From JAHEAO01 sp942492375 (GTDB lineage: Bacteria; Pseudomonadota; Alphaproteobacteria; Rhodobacterales; Rhodobacteraceae), in NCBI GenBank assembly GCA_942492375.1, contig CALOEL010000017.1:235134-299133 (forward strand): DNA of 64,000 nucleotides, given 5' to 3'. The translations under genes were made by a program, and so were the position numbers. This document shows positions 24,237 through 32,715 of this stretch, piece after piece; the stretch's first letter is position 1, and each line of letters opens with the position of its first letter. The notes beneath the pieces are model-generated. The model saw only the letters and a list, made by a program, of their open reading frames with translations, was not told the origin of the DNA and did not search any database.

Positions 24237-25319
24237 ATGAAGGCGGCGCAGTCGTCATCGGATTCGGCAAATGTTGGCGCCGAACGGCCGTGCGTGCCGA
24301 CAACTCGTATAGCTGTCATCATTCCCTATTATCAGCTCGAACCGGGCATTCTCACCCGCGCGCTGAACAGCGTGTTCGCGCAGGACCTTCCGGCTGGCGT
24401 CGCCCTGCGGATCTACGTTATCGACGATGCGTCGCCCCATCCGGCCCTATCCGAAATGGCGACGCGGCCGGCACCATCGCAGATGCAGGTCGTTCTGCGA
24501 CGACAGCAGAACGGCGGGCCGGGAAGCGCGCGGAATGCGGCGCTGGATCTGTCCGAAGAAGCCGGGGATATCGATTACATCGCGTTCCTCGATTCCGATG
24601 ACGTCTGGCATCCCCGACACCTGTCCGAGGCTCTGACCTTCCTCAGGAGGGGCTTCGACTTCTATTGCTGCGACAACGCTCGGCCGGGTTCATTCGACCG
24701 GTTTTCCGAGGATGTGCCGGTCCTGAGCGAAGACGGGCGGGCCCTTGCCGACCGCTCGACGCTTCTCGACTCCGACGGGCCTGTCCGTGGCTTTGCACGG
24801 CACATGCTCGATGATGAGTTCGTCACAGGGTATCTGAGTCACACGTCCACGGTGGTACTTCGTGCGGAACGGGTCCGTAGGATGCGGTTCGATCCGGATC
24901 TGCGCAATGCCAGTGAGGATCGGATGTTCTGGCTGACCGTGGCCTTGTCCGGTGCTGCCGTCGCCATTTCGTGGCGCTGCAACGTGCTGTGCGGGAAAGG
25001 AGTTAACCTGTTCTTTTCCGCCCATGACTGGAACGCACCGGAGACGATAGAACGCGTCGGGTGCCAATTGTTGTTCGCCGAAAAGCTGTTGAAGCATCCG
25101 GCGCTGACGCCGAAGCGACGGGATTTCGCCAAAGCGCGGGCCAAGGGCTCTCGTCGCGCCTACGGGTTTCTGTTTCTGCGTGCTCTGTTGCGCGGACGCC
25201 GCCCGCCGACCCGTGCATTTCGGCGGCTTGTCAAGTACGACCCCTGGCTTCCCCTGCGGATGCCCTTGTCGTTTTTTTCGGTTCTTGCCGACCGTCGTCC
25301 CGAGGCACGGCAGTTCTGA
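24237..25319 (+). CDS. exoW: Succinoglycan-type glycosyltransferase ExoW
   Basis: 360 residues, starting at the base after the GT4 stop. The opening TRIAVIIPYYQLEPGILTRALNS with the double Tyr is characteristic of ExoW, which adds a beta-1,3 glucose late in the octasaccharide. GT2 motifs follow: IYVIDDASPHP, NGGPGSARNAALDLS and FLDSDDVWHPRHL (about residues 118-130), then NASEDRMFWLTVAL as the acceptor/base region. Its last 89 bases overlap the end of exoV on the other strand, so part of the Arg-rich C terminus is read in both directions. Confidence 0.85.
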   Translation: MKAAQSSSDSANVGAERPCVPTTRIAVIIPYYQLEPGILTRALNSVFAQDLPAGVALRIYVIDDASPHPALSEMATRPAPSQMQVVLRRQQNGGPGSARNAALDLSEEAGDIDYIAFLDSDDVWHPRHLSEALTFLRRGFDFYCCDNARPGSFDRFSEDVPVLSEDGRALADRSTLLDSDGPVRGFARHMLDDEFVTGYLSHTSTVVLRAERVRRMRFDPDLRNASEDRMFWLTVALSGAAVAISWRCNVLCGKGVNLFFSAHDWNAPETIERVGCQLLFAEKLLKHPALTPKRRDFAKARAKGSRRAYGFLFLRALLRGRRPPTRAFRRLVKYDPWLPLRMPLSFFSVLADRRPEARQF

Positions 25320-26250
25320 GCGGCGGCGAAGCGCTGAAAGCCGGGATGCGCCGTCGTTTGCCCGTGGCTTGTGCTGTAACGAAGTGGTGGAGTGCATCCA
25401 TGCATCTTTCGGTCGCGCGGCCGATAGCGGCATCGCTGCTAAGCTGTGGCTCGACGGTTTCGGCCAAGCGTCGCAAACGCCGCGCGGCGCGGTGGGTGAA
25501 TGCCGAATTCGCCGGCGCTACCAAGCCAGACCGCAAGAGAAGGTTCGACTTTCTGCCTTTGCCGGGCAGACCAGTGAGAACCGTATAGGCCTCCAGCAGG
25601 TTTGACGGCGGCAAGCCTGTCGGGCGCAATGTGATGCCAAGTGACGCAGCCCAGTCCTGCCACTTCATCCGGTGCTGCGGGAAGAACGGCACGATCCCGA
25701 TCCAAGGAGTGCGCAAAGCGTCCGCTACGATAGCGCCATGCATCGCTTCGGTGATCAGCAGCCTTGCGCCACGAATCTCTGCCAGCAGGTTCCGGGCTTC
25801 CTTTCGCGGATCGAGATAGGTGATCCCGGCCAGCGCGCACGCTTCTTTCCAGTTTCCCCTCTGTGCGCTTTCGAAATGCGGCATGAAGGCAACATCGATG
25901 CCCGCCGCCCTGTCAGGTAAAAGTGTTTGGCGCAGGAGGATGGCGGAATCACAGATCGCAAGTCGCGGATCCAGCCCCAGCCGCTGCGCGGTGATCGGGC
26001 CGCGCACCCAGACGACGTTCCAGGAATTGTCGCGCATATCGGGCGGTGGGGAGTAGCCACCGAATCCCGACCCCAGCACGTGCTTTAGGGGTGCCTTCGG
26101 CAGATGGTCCCAAAGTATCGATCCGATCCCAAGCAAAAGCTCTCGTTCGTCGTCATCCAGGAAACCTTCCGGAAGAAGATGCGACCACATCGTCGCATTG
26201 ATCTCGTCCCCGAAGTTCGGCGGCGTGTTCCGGAAATAGGTCAGCTTCAC
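25231..26250 (-). CDS. exoV: Polysaccharide pyruvyltransferase ExoV
   Basis: 339 residues. It should ketalise the terminal sugar of the repeat with phosphoenolpyruvate-derived pyruvate, giving an acidic polymer. Pyruvyltransferase-family features: YFRNTPPNFGDEINATMW at the N terminus, LGSGFGGYSPPP, VWVRGPITAQRLGL (about residues 79-92) and ITEAMHGAIVADALRTPWIGI (about 165-185), the conserved active-site stretch. The basic C-terminal tail overlaps the end of convergent exoW by 89 bases. It overlaps the upstream exoT by four bases (ATGA). exoY-exoT-exoV form a three-gene unit. Confidence 0.9.
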   Translation of the reverse strand: MKLTYFRNTPPNFGDEINATMWSHLLPEGFLDDDERELLLGIGSILWDHLPKAPLKHVLGSGFGGYSPPPDMRDNSWNVVWVRGPITAQRLGLDPRLAICDSAILLRQTLLPDRAAGIDVAFMPHFESAQRGNWKEACALAGITYLDPRKEARNLLAEIRGARLLITEAMHGAIVADALRTPWIGIVPFFPQHRMKWQDWAASLGITLRPTGLPPSNLLEAYTVLTGLPGKGRKSNLLLRSGLVAPANSAFTHRAARRLRRLAETVEPQLSSDAAIGRATERCMDALHHFVTAQATGKRRRIPAFSASPPLRTAVPRDDGRQEPKKTTRASAGEARGRT

Positions 26251-27746
26251 GGCGTCGTCCGCTTATTGGCGCGCAGGAGGGCAAGTAACTGGCGAAGGCG
26301 GCCGTGGGACGTCGCCATCAAAGCCAACGCGTACACCGCAGCACCTGTACCGACCTCTGCTGCAAGCAAGGAGCCGGCAGCGAGATCGGACCACAGATAA
26401 GGCACCAGAATGACGGTCAGCACCATCACGGCCGTCGCCAGCACGGGGCCGCGCAGGCTGTTCAGATATGCCGTAAGGGGCATGTCCAACATCTTCTGCG
26501 CCATGTGTACTGACGCAGGCCACAGGACCAGTGTTCGCACGACGATCGCTGCCATGACGGCATCCAGACCGAAGCGGAACAGACCAAGGATGATCGGTAT
26601 CGTCGAAAGCTGCATCACCGATTGATAGAAGAACCACCAGTCGGGCCGACCCAGGTTCCGGATCAGAGCGCCCTGCATGACACCGAGCCCCGCCATCATC
26701 CCGATGACTGCGAAGCACTGCGTGGCGAAAATCGCCCCCGTCCATTGCGGACCGAACACGAAGGGCACCGCGGTGGGTGCGATTGCTACAAGTCCCGCAA
26801 AGGTAGGAAATGCCAGGCTGGCAGAGGCATAGCTTGCGATCAGATAGGCCTCCTGACGCTTCGTCTTCTCGCCTTGCAGACTTGCCAGCAGCACGTTCGC
26901 CACGGGACTGAACACGCCGGTTGTGAGGTCATTCAGCATCTGGCAGATTCGCCGTGCGAAGTAGAACAGTCCCAGTATAGGCGACCCAAGCAGCAGGCCG
27001 AGGATGAACTGATCCAGCCGTGCCTCGTTCAGAAGGCGCCCGCCCATCGCATAAAGGCCAAAGCTGCGTAGATCGCGTAGTGCCGGGGGGTAAAATGACA
27101 ATCGTGGCCACCATCCGGCAGCAAGCAGGGTCACGAGGAGAGAGATGAACGAAGCGACAACCTGTGAAATGACGAGTGCCCAAAGCGCATAGCCTTGAGT
27201 GACCATCAATAGGCAGATTGCCGCACCGAAGCCGTTCGCCACCGTCGTGCGCAATGCAATATAGCGAAACTGCATCCGCCGTGTAATCACCGCTGCGGGA
27301 ACGGTAAGGCCCGCATCGAAGACCAGTCGCAGCGCAAGTACCGGCAAAATCTCCCTAAGCAGCGGGGTGCCACTCCATTCGGAGATAGCGGGTGCAAGCA
27401 TGGTCAACGCGCCATAGCCGAGTGCTGCAGGGGTAATGGTGAGCCAGAAGACCGCGTTCAAGTGGTCCGAGTCCAGATCCGCTCGCTGGATTAAGGCCTC
27501 GCTGAAGGCTGTAGGCACAAGCGCGCCTACCATTGTCGTCATAGCCAAAGCGAAGGCGACGGCGCCGAAGTCCGACGGGGCCAGTATGCGAGAAGTCACC
27601 AGGAACACGGACACCGCAAGCGCCGTCGAGACCGAGACGTTGACGAAGCTCCACAAGATGCCGGAAATGGATGCCCGCGCCCGGCCGGACGAAAGATGCC
27701 CGAACGCGCCGGGCTGCGCCTGTGGCGATGTCGAGATAGTCCTCAT
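26247..27746 (-). CDS. exoT: Exopolysaccharide flippase of the Wzx/ExoT type
   Basis: 499 residues from ATG 27746; an upstream GTG/ATG at 27773 is also in frame. It has twelve to fourteen membrane segments of the polysaccharide transporter (PST/MOP) family. Typical features are the N-terminal SGILWSFVNVSVSTALAV, the VTSRILAPSDFGAVAFA segment (about residues 50-67) and the mid-protein RLLNEARLDQFILGLLLG region. It should flip undecaprenyl-PP-linked repeat units to the periplasm. It overlaps exoV by four bases and lies 109 bases after exoY on the same strand. Confidence 0.87.
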   Translation of the reverse strand: MRTISTSPQAQPGAFGHLSSGRARASISGILWSFVNVSVSTALAVSVFLVTSRILAPSDFGAVAFALAMTTMVGALVPTAFSEALIQRADLDSDHLNAVFWLTITPAALGYGALTMLAPAISEWSGTPLLREILPVLALRLVFDAGLTVPAAVITRRMQFRYIALRTTVANGFGAAICLLMVTQGYALWALVISQVVASFISLLVTLLAAGWWPRLSFYPPALRDLRSFGLYAMGGRLLNEARLDQFILGLLLGSPILGLFYFARRICQMLNDLTTGVFSPVANVLLASLQGEKTKRQEAYLIASYASASLAFPTFAGLVAIAPTAVPFVFGPQWTGAIFATQCFAVIGMMAGLGVMQGALIRNLGRPDWWFFYQSVMQLSTIPIILGLFRFGLDAVMAAIVVRTLVLWPASVHMAQKMLDMPLTAYLNSLRGPVLATAVMVLTVILVPYLWSDLAAGSLLAAEVGTGAAVYALALMATSHGRLRQLLALLRANKRTTP

Positions 27747-27854
27747 CCTGCGAATCCTGGAACCTGCACGCACATGACCGAGCGCGTTACCGTCAATCGC
27801 ACTGACACCTGCAGCGCCGGCTGCGCTCTGTCTGCGCGCCAGGTTTGCGTCACC

Positions 27855-28571
27855 TCAACAAGATCCCCGCGCACCGATCACGGCGGGAACTGTTCTGACC
27901 AGAATCAGCAAGTCTCCCCAGAAGCTCCACCCATCGACGTACTGGGAATCAAGTTCCACGCGTTCGTCATAGCTGGTGCTGCTACGCCCGCTCACTTGCC
28001 AAAGCCCGGTGATGCCTGGCCTTGCTGCCAGGTAATGAACTGCCTTGTCTCCGTAACGGTCGATCTCCTCATCGACCACTGGCCGAGGACCGACAAGGCT
28101 CATATCACCCTTCAGGACGTTCAGAAGCTGGGGCAGCTCGTCGACACTGTATTCGCGCAGCACGCGACCCAAAGGCGTGACGCGGGGGTCGTCCTTCAGT
28201 TTACGCTGAGCTTCCCATTCCAACTGTGCCGCAGCGTTGCAGGCCAGATGCTGGCGTAGAACCCGGTCGCCGTGGACGCACATGGTGCGGAACTTCCAGC
28301 AGCGGAACTTTCGGCCGCCCAACCCGATCCGCTCGTGCCCGTAAAGCGCGCCGCCTTCACTGGTCATCGTAATGGCAGCCGCGACGAACACGAAGAGTGG
28401 CAACAAGACCAAAAGAATGGACAGCGCCACGACAATATCTACCACACGCTTAACGTGTCCACCTACGACACTGCTCGATGTTGGTGCCGCCGCACGAGCA
28501 CTGGGCAGCCAAACTGACAATGGTCTTCCTTTCTTGAACTCGACCACGCCGCCTTGGTCTGACGATGACAT
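27855..28571 (-). CDS. exoY: Undecaprenyl-phosphate galactose phosphotransferase ExoY
   Basis: 238 residues. A single membrane hairpin (about residues 42-70) precedes the bacterial sugar-transferase domain: KFRCWKFRTMCVHGD, DPRVTPLGRVLREYSVDELPQL (with the catalytic Asp-Glu pair), NVLKGDMSLVGPRP, and RPGITGLWQVSGRSS. The length fits the short ExoY type rather than the long WbaP type. It transfers galactose-1-phosphate from UDP-galactose to undecaprenyl phosphate, the first committed step of this pathway. It heads the exoY-exoT-exoV unit. The ExoX-like protein at 16982 is a candidate partner. Confidence 0.93.
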   Translation of the reverse strand: MSSSDQGGVVEFKKGRPLSVWLPSARAAAPTSSSVVGGHVKRVVDIVVALSILLVLLPLFVFVAAAITMTSEGGALYGHERIGLGGRKFRCWKFRTMCVHGDRVLRQHLACNAAAQLEWEAQRKLKDDPRVTPLGRVLREYSVDELPQLLNVLKGDMSLVGPRPVVDEEIDRYGDKAVHYLAARPGITGLWQVSGRSSTSYDERVELDSQYVDGWSFWGDLLILVRTVPAVIGARGSC

Positions 28572-29000
28572 GTATTCAATCCTCTTCCAGAAACCCAGAG
28601 ATACGCTGCCAGATGTCCTTTCGCAGGTGCAGGATTTTGTGAGTTGTTCGGAAATTCGAGCGTCAATCCGCCGAATTCGTCAGCCGTCTGCCATTTCCCC
28701 GCTCATCGACTAGACGGGAATCCGCGCACGTAGGCCGAACGACTGGCAGCCAGGCAATGCCGGCCTATATGGTTGAGGTCGTCGGGCCAACCTACCAACG
28801 CATAAGCGAAATCGTTCCGGGCTGGGTGTTCCAGCGCAAATGCTATGACGCTGTCGTGGCTTTGATTGGTCTCGACTCACCGTTGGGACTTCAGAAAGAG
28901 AATCGATCTTCTCGCTGACAAAAAACCGGCCACAAAACGTTCTGCTGCCGGGCAGCAAAACCAACACCTGATTGCCTGTCGGATCAATGCGAAAACCTGC
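28572..29000. other. Intergenic region upstream of exoY
   Basis: 429 bases between exoY and the end of exoL, both on the minus strand. No gene was recognised. It holds a probable terminator of exoL (28943-28957) and must contain the exoY promoter. The sequence is visibly less GC-rich than the surrounding housekeeping regions. Confidence 0.4.
28943..28957 (-). terminator. Possible terminator of exoL
   Basis: TGCTGC...GCAGCA hairpin with T-rich stretches 3' on the minus strand (GAACGTTTTG, then GGTTTTTTG). The stem is short, so efficiency is uncertain. Confidence 0.4.
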
Positions 29001-30179
29001 TCAGACCCGCGCCGGTGCGCGGGTTTGGGGACGCACAGCCGCCGGGCTCTCCAAGACCGGGCCGAGGGCAACGGCGAGTTCTTCCGGCATCATGCGAAAG
29101 GCACTGTCGGGCGATGCGAGAAGGTTTTTTGATACCGCGCAGATTGTATCTCTATCGAGACCTCGCAACAACGCACCGAGCGCCTTGGCGGTTGGTTCGG
29201 CAACCGTGACGCCGAGATCATCCTCGATGACTCGCCGCCCAGTCTCCGTGCCGGCCAGCGCAATGGAGGGACAACCGAAATAGCTTGCCTCATAGATGCG
29301 GTTCGGCAACAGCCAATCGCTGTTGCTACCCTTCTGCCAAAGGTCCTGCGCCCAGACGAGATCACACGACATGTAGATACGCCCCAGATCATCGGGATAG
29401 CGATAAGGCCCGTGGTAAGAGATATTTGGATGCCGCGCGATCACCGCGTCAAAGTCAGGCAATGTGTGCCGGTGGACGTTGCCATGCATCACGATTTCCA
29501 ATTTCGGACCAAGCGCTTGGGCCACATCGGCGAGAATGCGGAGGCTTGTTCGGCAGCGCAGCGACCCGACCCAGCCCAAGACGAGTGGGCCGTCTCGCCT
29601 TGGGCTGCGCGGTGTCGCAGGGCGCGGCAACGCTCCGTCTCCAAGCCAGAGCTTGTTTTCGATCAGCGAAACCGGACCCTCATAGCTCTGCACCGGCTCG
29701 AAGTATTCGCGCAGGAAACCTGGTGACGAAACGATCAGCAGGCTGGTCCAGTTCAGAAGCCGTCGCTCTACCCAGCGGACCGTCCGGCCGACTGCGTCTT
29801 GCCGCGTAAGCAGCCCGTGGACATCGAGGCATTCATAGACAATCTGGACGTCGCGGCGGCGAGTCAGGAGCTTCATTGCCACCGCGAGGATCAGCAGGTC
29901 GATATTGCGCGCGATCCAGACGTTGCTGTCCCGGAGAATCCGACGCTTCCGGATCGCGCGGAACAGTCCCATTCCGAGTTGCCCGACACGTCGAACGTAA
30001 TTCTCGTTCCGTGTGTCGCCCAACGCCAAGTTCGGCCAATCCGGCTGAAAATCGCGGTTCATGTTGGACCGCCGGAACGATAGCGAGACGACAGTGTGGC
30101 CGAGGCTGCGAACGCTGCAGATCCGGCGGATCTGAGCGGCTTCCGTGATGTCGAAGGCGAAAAAGGCAACGCTGGCCAT
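29001..30179 (-). CDS. exoL: Succinoglycan-type glycosyltransferase ExoL
   Basis: 392 residues from ATG 30179, preceded by AGGGGG; the longer frame from 30221 is rejected. The N terminus VAFFAFDITEAAQIRRICSV and the segment WIARNIDLLILAVAMK match ExoL, a GT-B-like enzyme that adds the second, beta-1,4 glucose to the lipid-linked chain. A C-terminal Rossmann half begins around LVLGWVGSLRCRTS and includes LLPNRIYEASYFGCPSIAL (about residues 308-326). It is separated from exoY by 429 bases and forms the distal end of the cluster, next to tRNA-Tyr. Confidence 0.85.
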   Translation of the reverse strand: MASVAFFAFDITEAAQIRRICSVRSLGHTVVSLSFRRSNMNRDFQPDWPNLALGDTRNENYVRRVGQLGMGLFRAIRKRRILRDSNVWIARNIDLLILAVAMKLLTRRRDVQIVYECLDVHGLLTRQDAVGRTVRWVERRLLNWTSLLIVSSPGFLREYFEPVQSYEGPVSLIENKLWLGDGALPRPATPRSPRRDGPLVLGWVGSLRCRTSLRILADVAQALGPKLEIVMHGNVHRHTLPDFDAVIARHPNISYHGPYRYPDDLGRIYMSCDLVWAQDLWQKGSNSDWLLPNRIYEASYFGCPSIALAGTETGRRVIEDDLGVTVAEPTAKALGALLRGLDRDTICAVSKNLLASPDSAFRMMPEELAVALGPVLESPAAVRPQTRAPARV

Positions 30180-30483
30180 CTGGCCCCCTAGGCCGCTGTC
30201 CCGAATATCAGATGGGGCCATACCCTGGCATGCCGTTCAAGTAACGATTTGACACGCGGCGGAGTATCGCTGGTTTTCCAACTTCTCGACGGGCGGCATC
30301 ACACGACGCACAGGCGCGGGGGTCCAAAGCGTGCGTGACGAAACACGGCCTGCGCGGACAAACCGGAACAAGCCCAGAAGCCACCGCCAGTGGAAGGACC
30401 AGATGTGGCCAAAGTCTCGCACCCACTCCCCGAAAGGCCAGGGAAACAGCGAAACAGCACCGCAAGCGGAAAAGGAAGGAGAA
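30180..30483. other. Spacer between exoL and tRNA-Tyr
   Basis: 304 bases without a recognised gene. A long minus-strand open frame crosses it and the tRNA, but shows no protein family features. It contains the promoter side of exoL. No copy of the tRNA 3' end, which would mark an integrated element, was found at the other edge of the exo cluster. Confidence 0.4.
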
Positions 30484-30567
30484 TGGTGGGCGACCCTGGA
30501 ATCGAACCAGGCGTGGGTCTCCCCGGCGGAGTTACAGTCCGCTGCCGCACCTTGCAGCCCGTCGCCC
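30484..30567 (-). tRNA. tRNA-Tyr (anticodon GTA)
   Basis: 84 nt including an encoded CCA. The acceptor stem GGGCGAC (30561-30567 on the complement) pairs with GTCGCCC, followed by discriminator A and CCA. The anticodon loop reads CTGTAAC in the context GGACTGTAACTCC. The T arm has GGTTCGATTCC. A long variable arm between the anticodon and T stems makes it class II, as expected for bacterial tRNA-Tyr. Confidence 0.95.
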
Positions 30568-30696
30568 GCAGCCAGGGCCCGAGCCCCGGTGCGAAGCGCT
30601 GGATACCTTTCACCCCTACGACCGTCAACAGGAAAATCCCTTGCTCTCGGGCGCCGGACCGACCATTGTCCCGCGCCGGTAGCAGGGGCATCGCAC

Positions 30697-31476
30697 ATGA
30701 AAAAACCCAAATGGGTCATCGAGAAGGAAAAGGCGCGCCGCGCCTCGGCGGCCGAAACGATCTGGCTGTTCGGGCTGCACGCGGTCCGCGATGCCCTGGC
30801 GAACCCCGCACGGACGCGGCTGCGCCTTGTGGTGACCAAGAACGCGCTCGACAAGCTTTCCGCGGATATCGCGGCTGCCGGGATCGAGCCCGAGATCGCC
30901 GATCCGCGCAAGTTCAACGTCCCGATCGACCCGACATCGGTGCATCAGGGCGCCGCGCTGGAGGTCAAGCCGCTCGACTGGGGCATTCTCGAGGAGATTT
31001 GCATCGGCGATGGCGAATCCGCCCCGACAGTGGTGCTTCTGGACCGGGTCACCGATCCGCATAATGTCGGTGCGATCCTGCGATCCGCCGAGGTCTTCGG
31101 CGCGCGGGCGGTCATCGCGCCGGCCCGCCATGCGGCGCCGGAAACCGGTGCGCTGGCCAAGACGGCGTCAGGGGCGCTGGAGCGGCAACCCTATCTTCGG
31201 GTCCGGAACCTGGCCGACGCAATGGAGCGGCTTCAGCGCATGGGCTATGTGTTGATCGGCCTTGACGGCGAAGCCGATCAGACGCTGGAGCAGGCAGTCG
31301 AAGGCCTGTCGGACCGGCCCGTGGGGCTCGTGCTTGGCGCAGAAGGTCCGGGGATGCGGGAGAAGACCTTCCAGAACTGCGATCGGCTTGCGTGCATCGC
31401 GCCGGCCGGGTCATTCGGCTCTCTCAATGTGTCGAATGCCGCCGCGGTGGCGCTATATGCGGTCTCGCGGCGATGA
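30697..31476 (+). CDS. rlmB: 23S rRNA (guanosine-2'-O-)-methyltransferase RlmB / TrmH family
   Basis: 259 residues from ATG 30697, preceded by AGGGG; the open frame runs back to 30331 through the tRNA and is not coding there. A small N-terminal substrate-binding domain (LFGLHAVRDALANPART) precedes the SpoU methylase with the three knot motifs: DPHNVGAILRSAEVFGARAVI, LVLGAEGPGMREKT and FGSLNVSNAAAVALY. It should 2'-O-methylate G2251 of 23S rRNA with SAM. It lies divergent from tRNA-Tyr. Confidence 0.93.
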   Translation: MKKPKWVIEKEKARRASAAETIWLFGLHAVRDALANPARTRLRLVVTKNALDKLSADIAAAGIEPEIADPRKFNVPIDPTSVHQGAALEVKPLDWGILEEICIGDGESAPTVVLLDRVTDPHNVGAILRSAEVFGARAVIAPARHAAPETGALAKTASGALERQPYLRVRNLADAMERLQRMGYVLIGLDGEADQTLEQAVEGLSDRPVGLVLGAEGPGMREKTFQNCDRLACIAPAGSFGSLNVSNAAAVALYAVSRR

Positions 31477-31582
31477 GCGCGCCCCGGTCACGACGCAACA
31501 CCTTGCTTCACACCTCTGTCAAGGGGCTGGTCGATAGGGCTTTGGTGGCGCATGATGGGCGTCAAACCAGATAAGAGTCACC

Positions 31583-32041
31583 ATGTTCACGCGCCGCCGA
31601 ATTCTCGATCTGACGCTTGCCGCACCCTTGATCGTTCTTTCCGCGAGAACGGCTGTCGCCGGCTCGCCGGAGATATTCTCGATCGGGACGGTCGCTATCC
31701 AGGGTTATGACCCGGTTGCCTATTTTGCCGAAGCGCGCCCGGTCGAGGGCGATCTTGCCCATCAGATCAAGTGGATGGGGGCAATCTGGCGCTTTGCCAG
31801 CAAGGGTAATCTTGCGGCGTTCGAGATGGATCCGCACCGCTTTGCGCCGCGCTACGGGGGCTATTGCGCCTATGCGATGGCGAAGGGGCAGGTTGCTTCG
31901 ACGGTGCCGGAGGCCTGGACGATTCACGGCGGCGCGCTGTACCTGAATTATTCCGTCGCGGTCCGCGACCTGTGGCGTCAAGATATTCCGGGCCATATCG
32001 CGGCGGCCGACCGGAACTGGCCCGCAGCGCTGGCCGGCTGA
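31583..32041 (+). CDS. YHS domain-containing exported protein
   Basis: 152 residues. A Tat-like or Sec signal (MFTRRRILDLTLAAPLIVL, double Arg at 4-5) is cut near TAVA. The rest is the family seen in many proteobacteria: GYDPVAYFAEARPVEG, a Trp-containing middle, and a C-terminal HRFAPRYGGYCAYAMAKGQ segment with the single Cys of the YHS motif (YGGYCA). YHS domains are proposed metal binders; the substrate is unknown. A strong candidate sRNA with its own terminator follows. Confidence 0.85.
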   Translation: MFTRRRILDLTLAAPLIVLSARTAVAGSPEIFSIGTVAIQGYDPVAYFAEARPVEGDLAHQIKWMGAIWRFASKGNLAAFEMDPHRFAPRYGGYCAYAMAKGQVASTVPEAWTIHGGALYLNYSVAVRDLWRQDIPGHIAAADRNWPAALAG

Positions 32042-32119
32042 CGGCCGGCATCGCTGCAACGGCATCCGTTCACAAGTAGCTTACCAGCCCTTAAATCGTT
32101 GGCCGTTGCCCCTATATCA

Positions 32120-32211
32120 CACTGTGAAGCGTAGGCATGGAACTCCTGCGTTTCACTTCACTGTCCCTCGTTCCGTACCTGGCGCCCGGTCTTCATGATC
32201 GGGCGCTTTTT
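32120..32211 (+). ncRNA. Candidate two-hairpin small RNA with Rho-independent terminator
   Basis: In the 200 bases between two plus-strand genes, a 12-bp stem (32124-32135 / 32145-32156, two G-U pairs, 9-nt loop) is followed by a single-stranded linker with CCCTCGTTCC. A 10-bp terminator stem comes next (32182-32191 / 32197-32206, loop TTCAT) with TTTTTCTT. A TATATC word lies at 32113-32118. The layout is that of an Hfq-type trans-acting sRNA of about 90 nt, but it could also be a processed leader or 3'UTR. I cannot name its family. Confidence 0.5.
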
Positions 32212-32241
32212 CTTGGTCGCGCATCCTGCTAGGCATTTCCC

Positions 32242-32715
32242 ATGAATTACAGCGACGAGATGCTGAAAGAGGTCCTGAAGCGCACTAGGGTGATCGCCTG
32301 TATCGGCGTGTCGATGAACCCGGTGCGTCCCAGCTATTTCGTCGCGCGCTATCTGGGCCTGAAGGGCTACCGGGTGATCCCGGTCAATCCCGGCCATGCC
32401 GGGAAGGTGCTGTTTGGCGAGGTGATCCATCCCGATCTGGCCTCGATCCCGTCCGAGGCAAATGTCGATTTTCTAGATATCTTCCGCAGGTCCGAGGCCG
32501 TGCCGGGGATCGTTGACGAGGCTTTGGCGCATTTGCCGGCGCTGAAGACCATATGGATGCAGATCGGCGTCGAACATGCCGAGGCTGCCGCCAAGGCCGA
32601 GGCGGCGGGGGTGACGGTGATCCAGAACCGTTGCCCGAAGATCGAATACCAGCGGCTGTTCAGTGAGCTCAGGATGGGCGGGTTCAATACCGGCGTGATC
32701 TCGTCGAAGCTGTAG
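32242..32715 (+). CDS. CoA-binding domain protein (YccU-like)
   Basis: 157 residues, one CoA-binding Rossmann domain. The glycine-rich nucleotide loop is in RVIACIGVSMNPVRPSYFVARYL (about residues 16-38), followed by YRVIPVNPGH. The late WMQIGVEHAEAAAKAEAAGVTVI and the QNRCPKIEYQRL segment (with the conserved N-R-C) are typical of the YccU group. Function is unknown; succinyl-CoA-synthetase-like domains of this size bind CoA. It ends at the base before the stop of convergent hisE. The candidate sRNA terminator is 30 bases upstream. Confidence 0.88.
   Translation: MNYSDEMLKEVLKRTRVIACIGVSMNPVRPSYFVARYLGLKGYRVIPVNPGHAGKVLFGEVIHPDLASIPSEANVDFLDIFRRSEAVPGIVDEALAHLPALKTIWMQIGVEHAEAAAKAEAAGVTVIQNRCPKIEYQRLFSELRMGGFNTGVISSKL

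Noticed and set aside
12610..30483. exo cluster as a genomic island integrated at tRNA-Tyr
   Set aside because: The cluster borders tRNA-Tyr and looks a little less GC-rich, but no integrase and no copy of the tRNA 3' end was found at the far edge.
30237..30917. 226-residue minus-strand frame across tRNA-Tyr
   Set aside because: It spans a tRNA and the rlmB start and has no family features.
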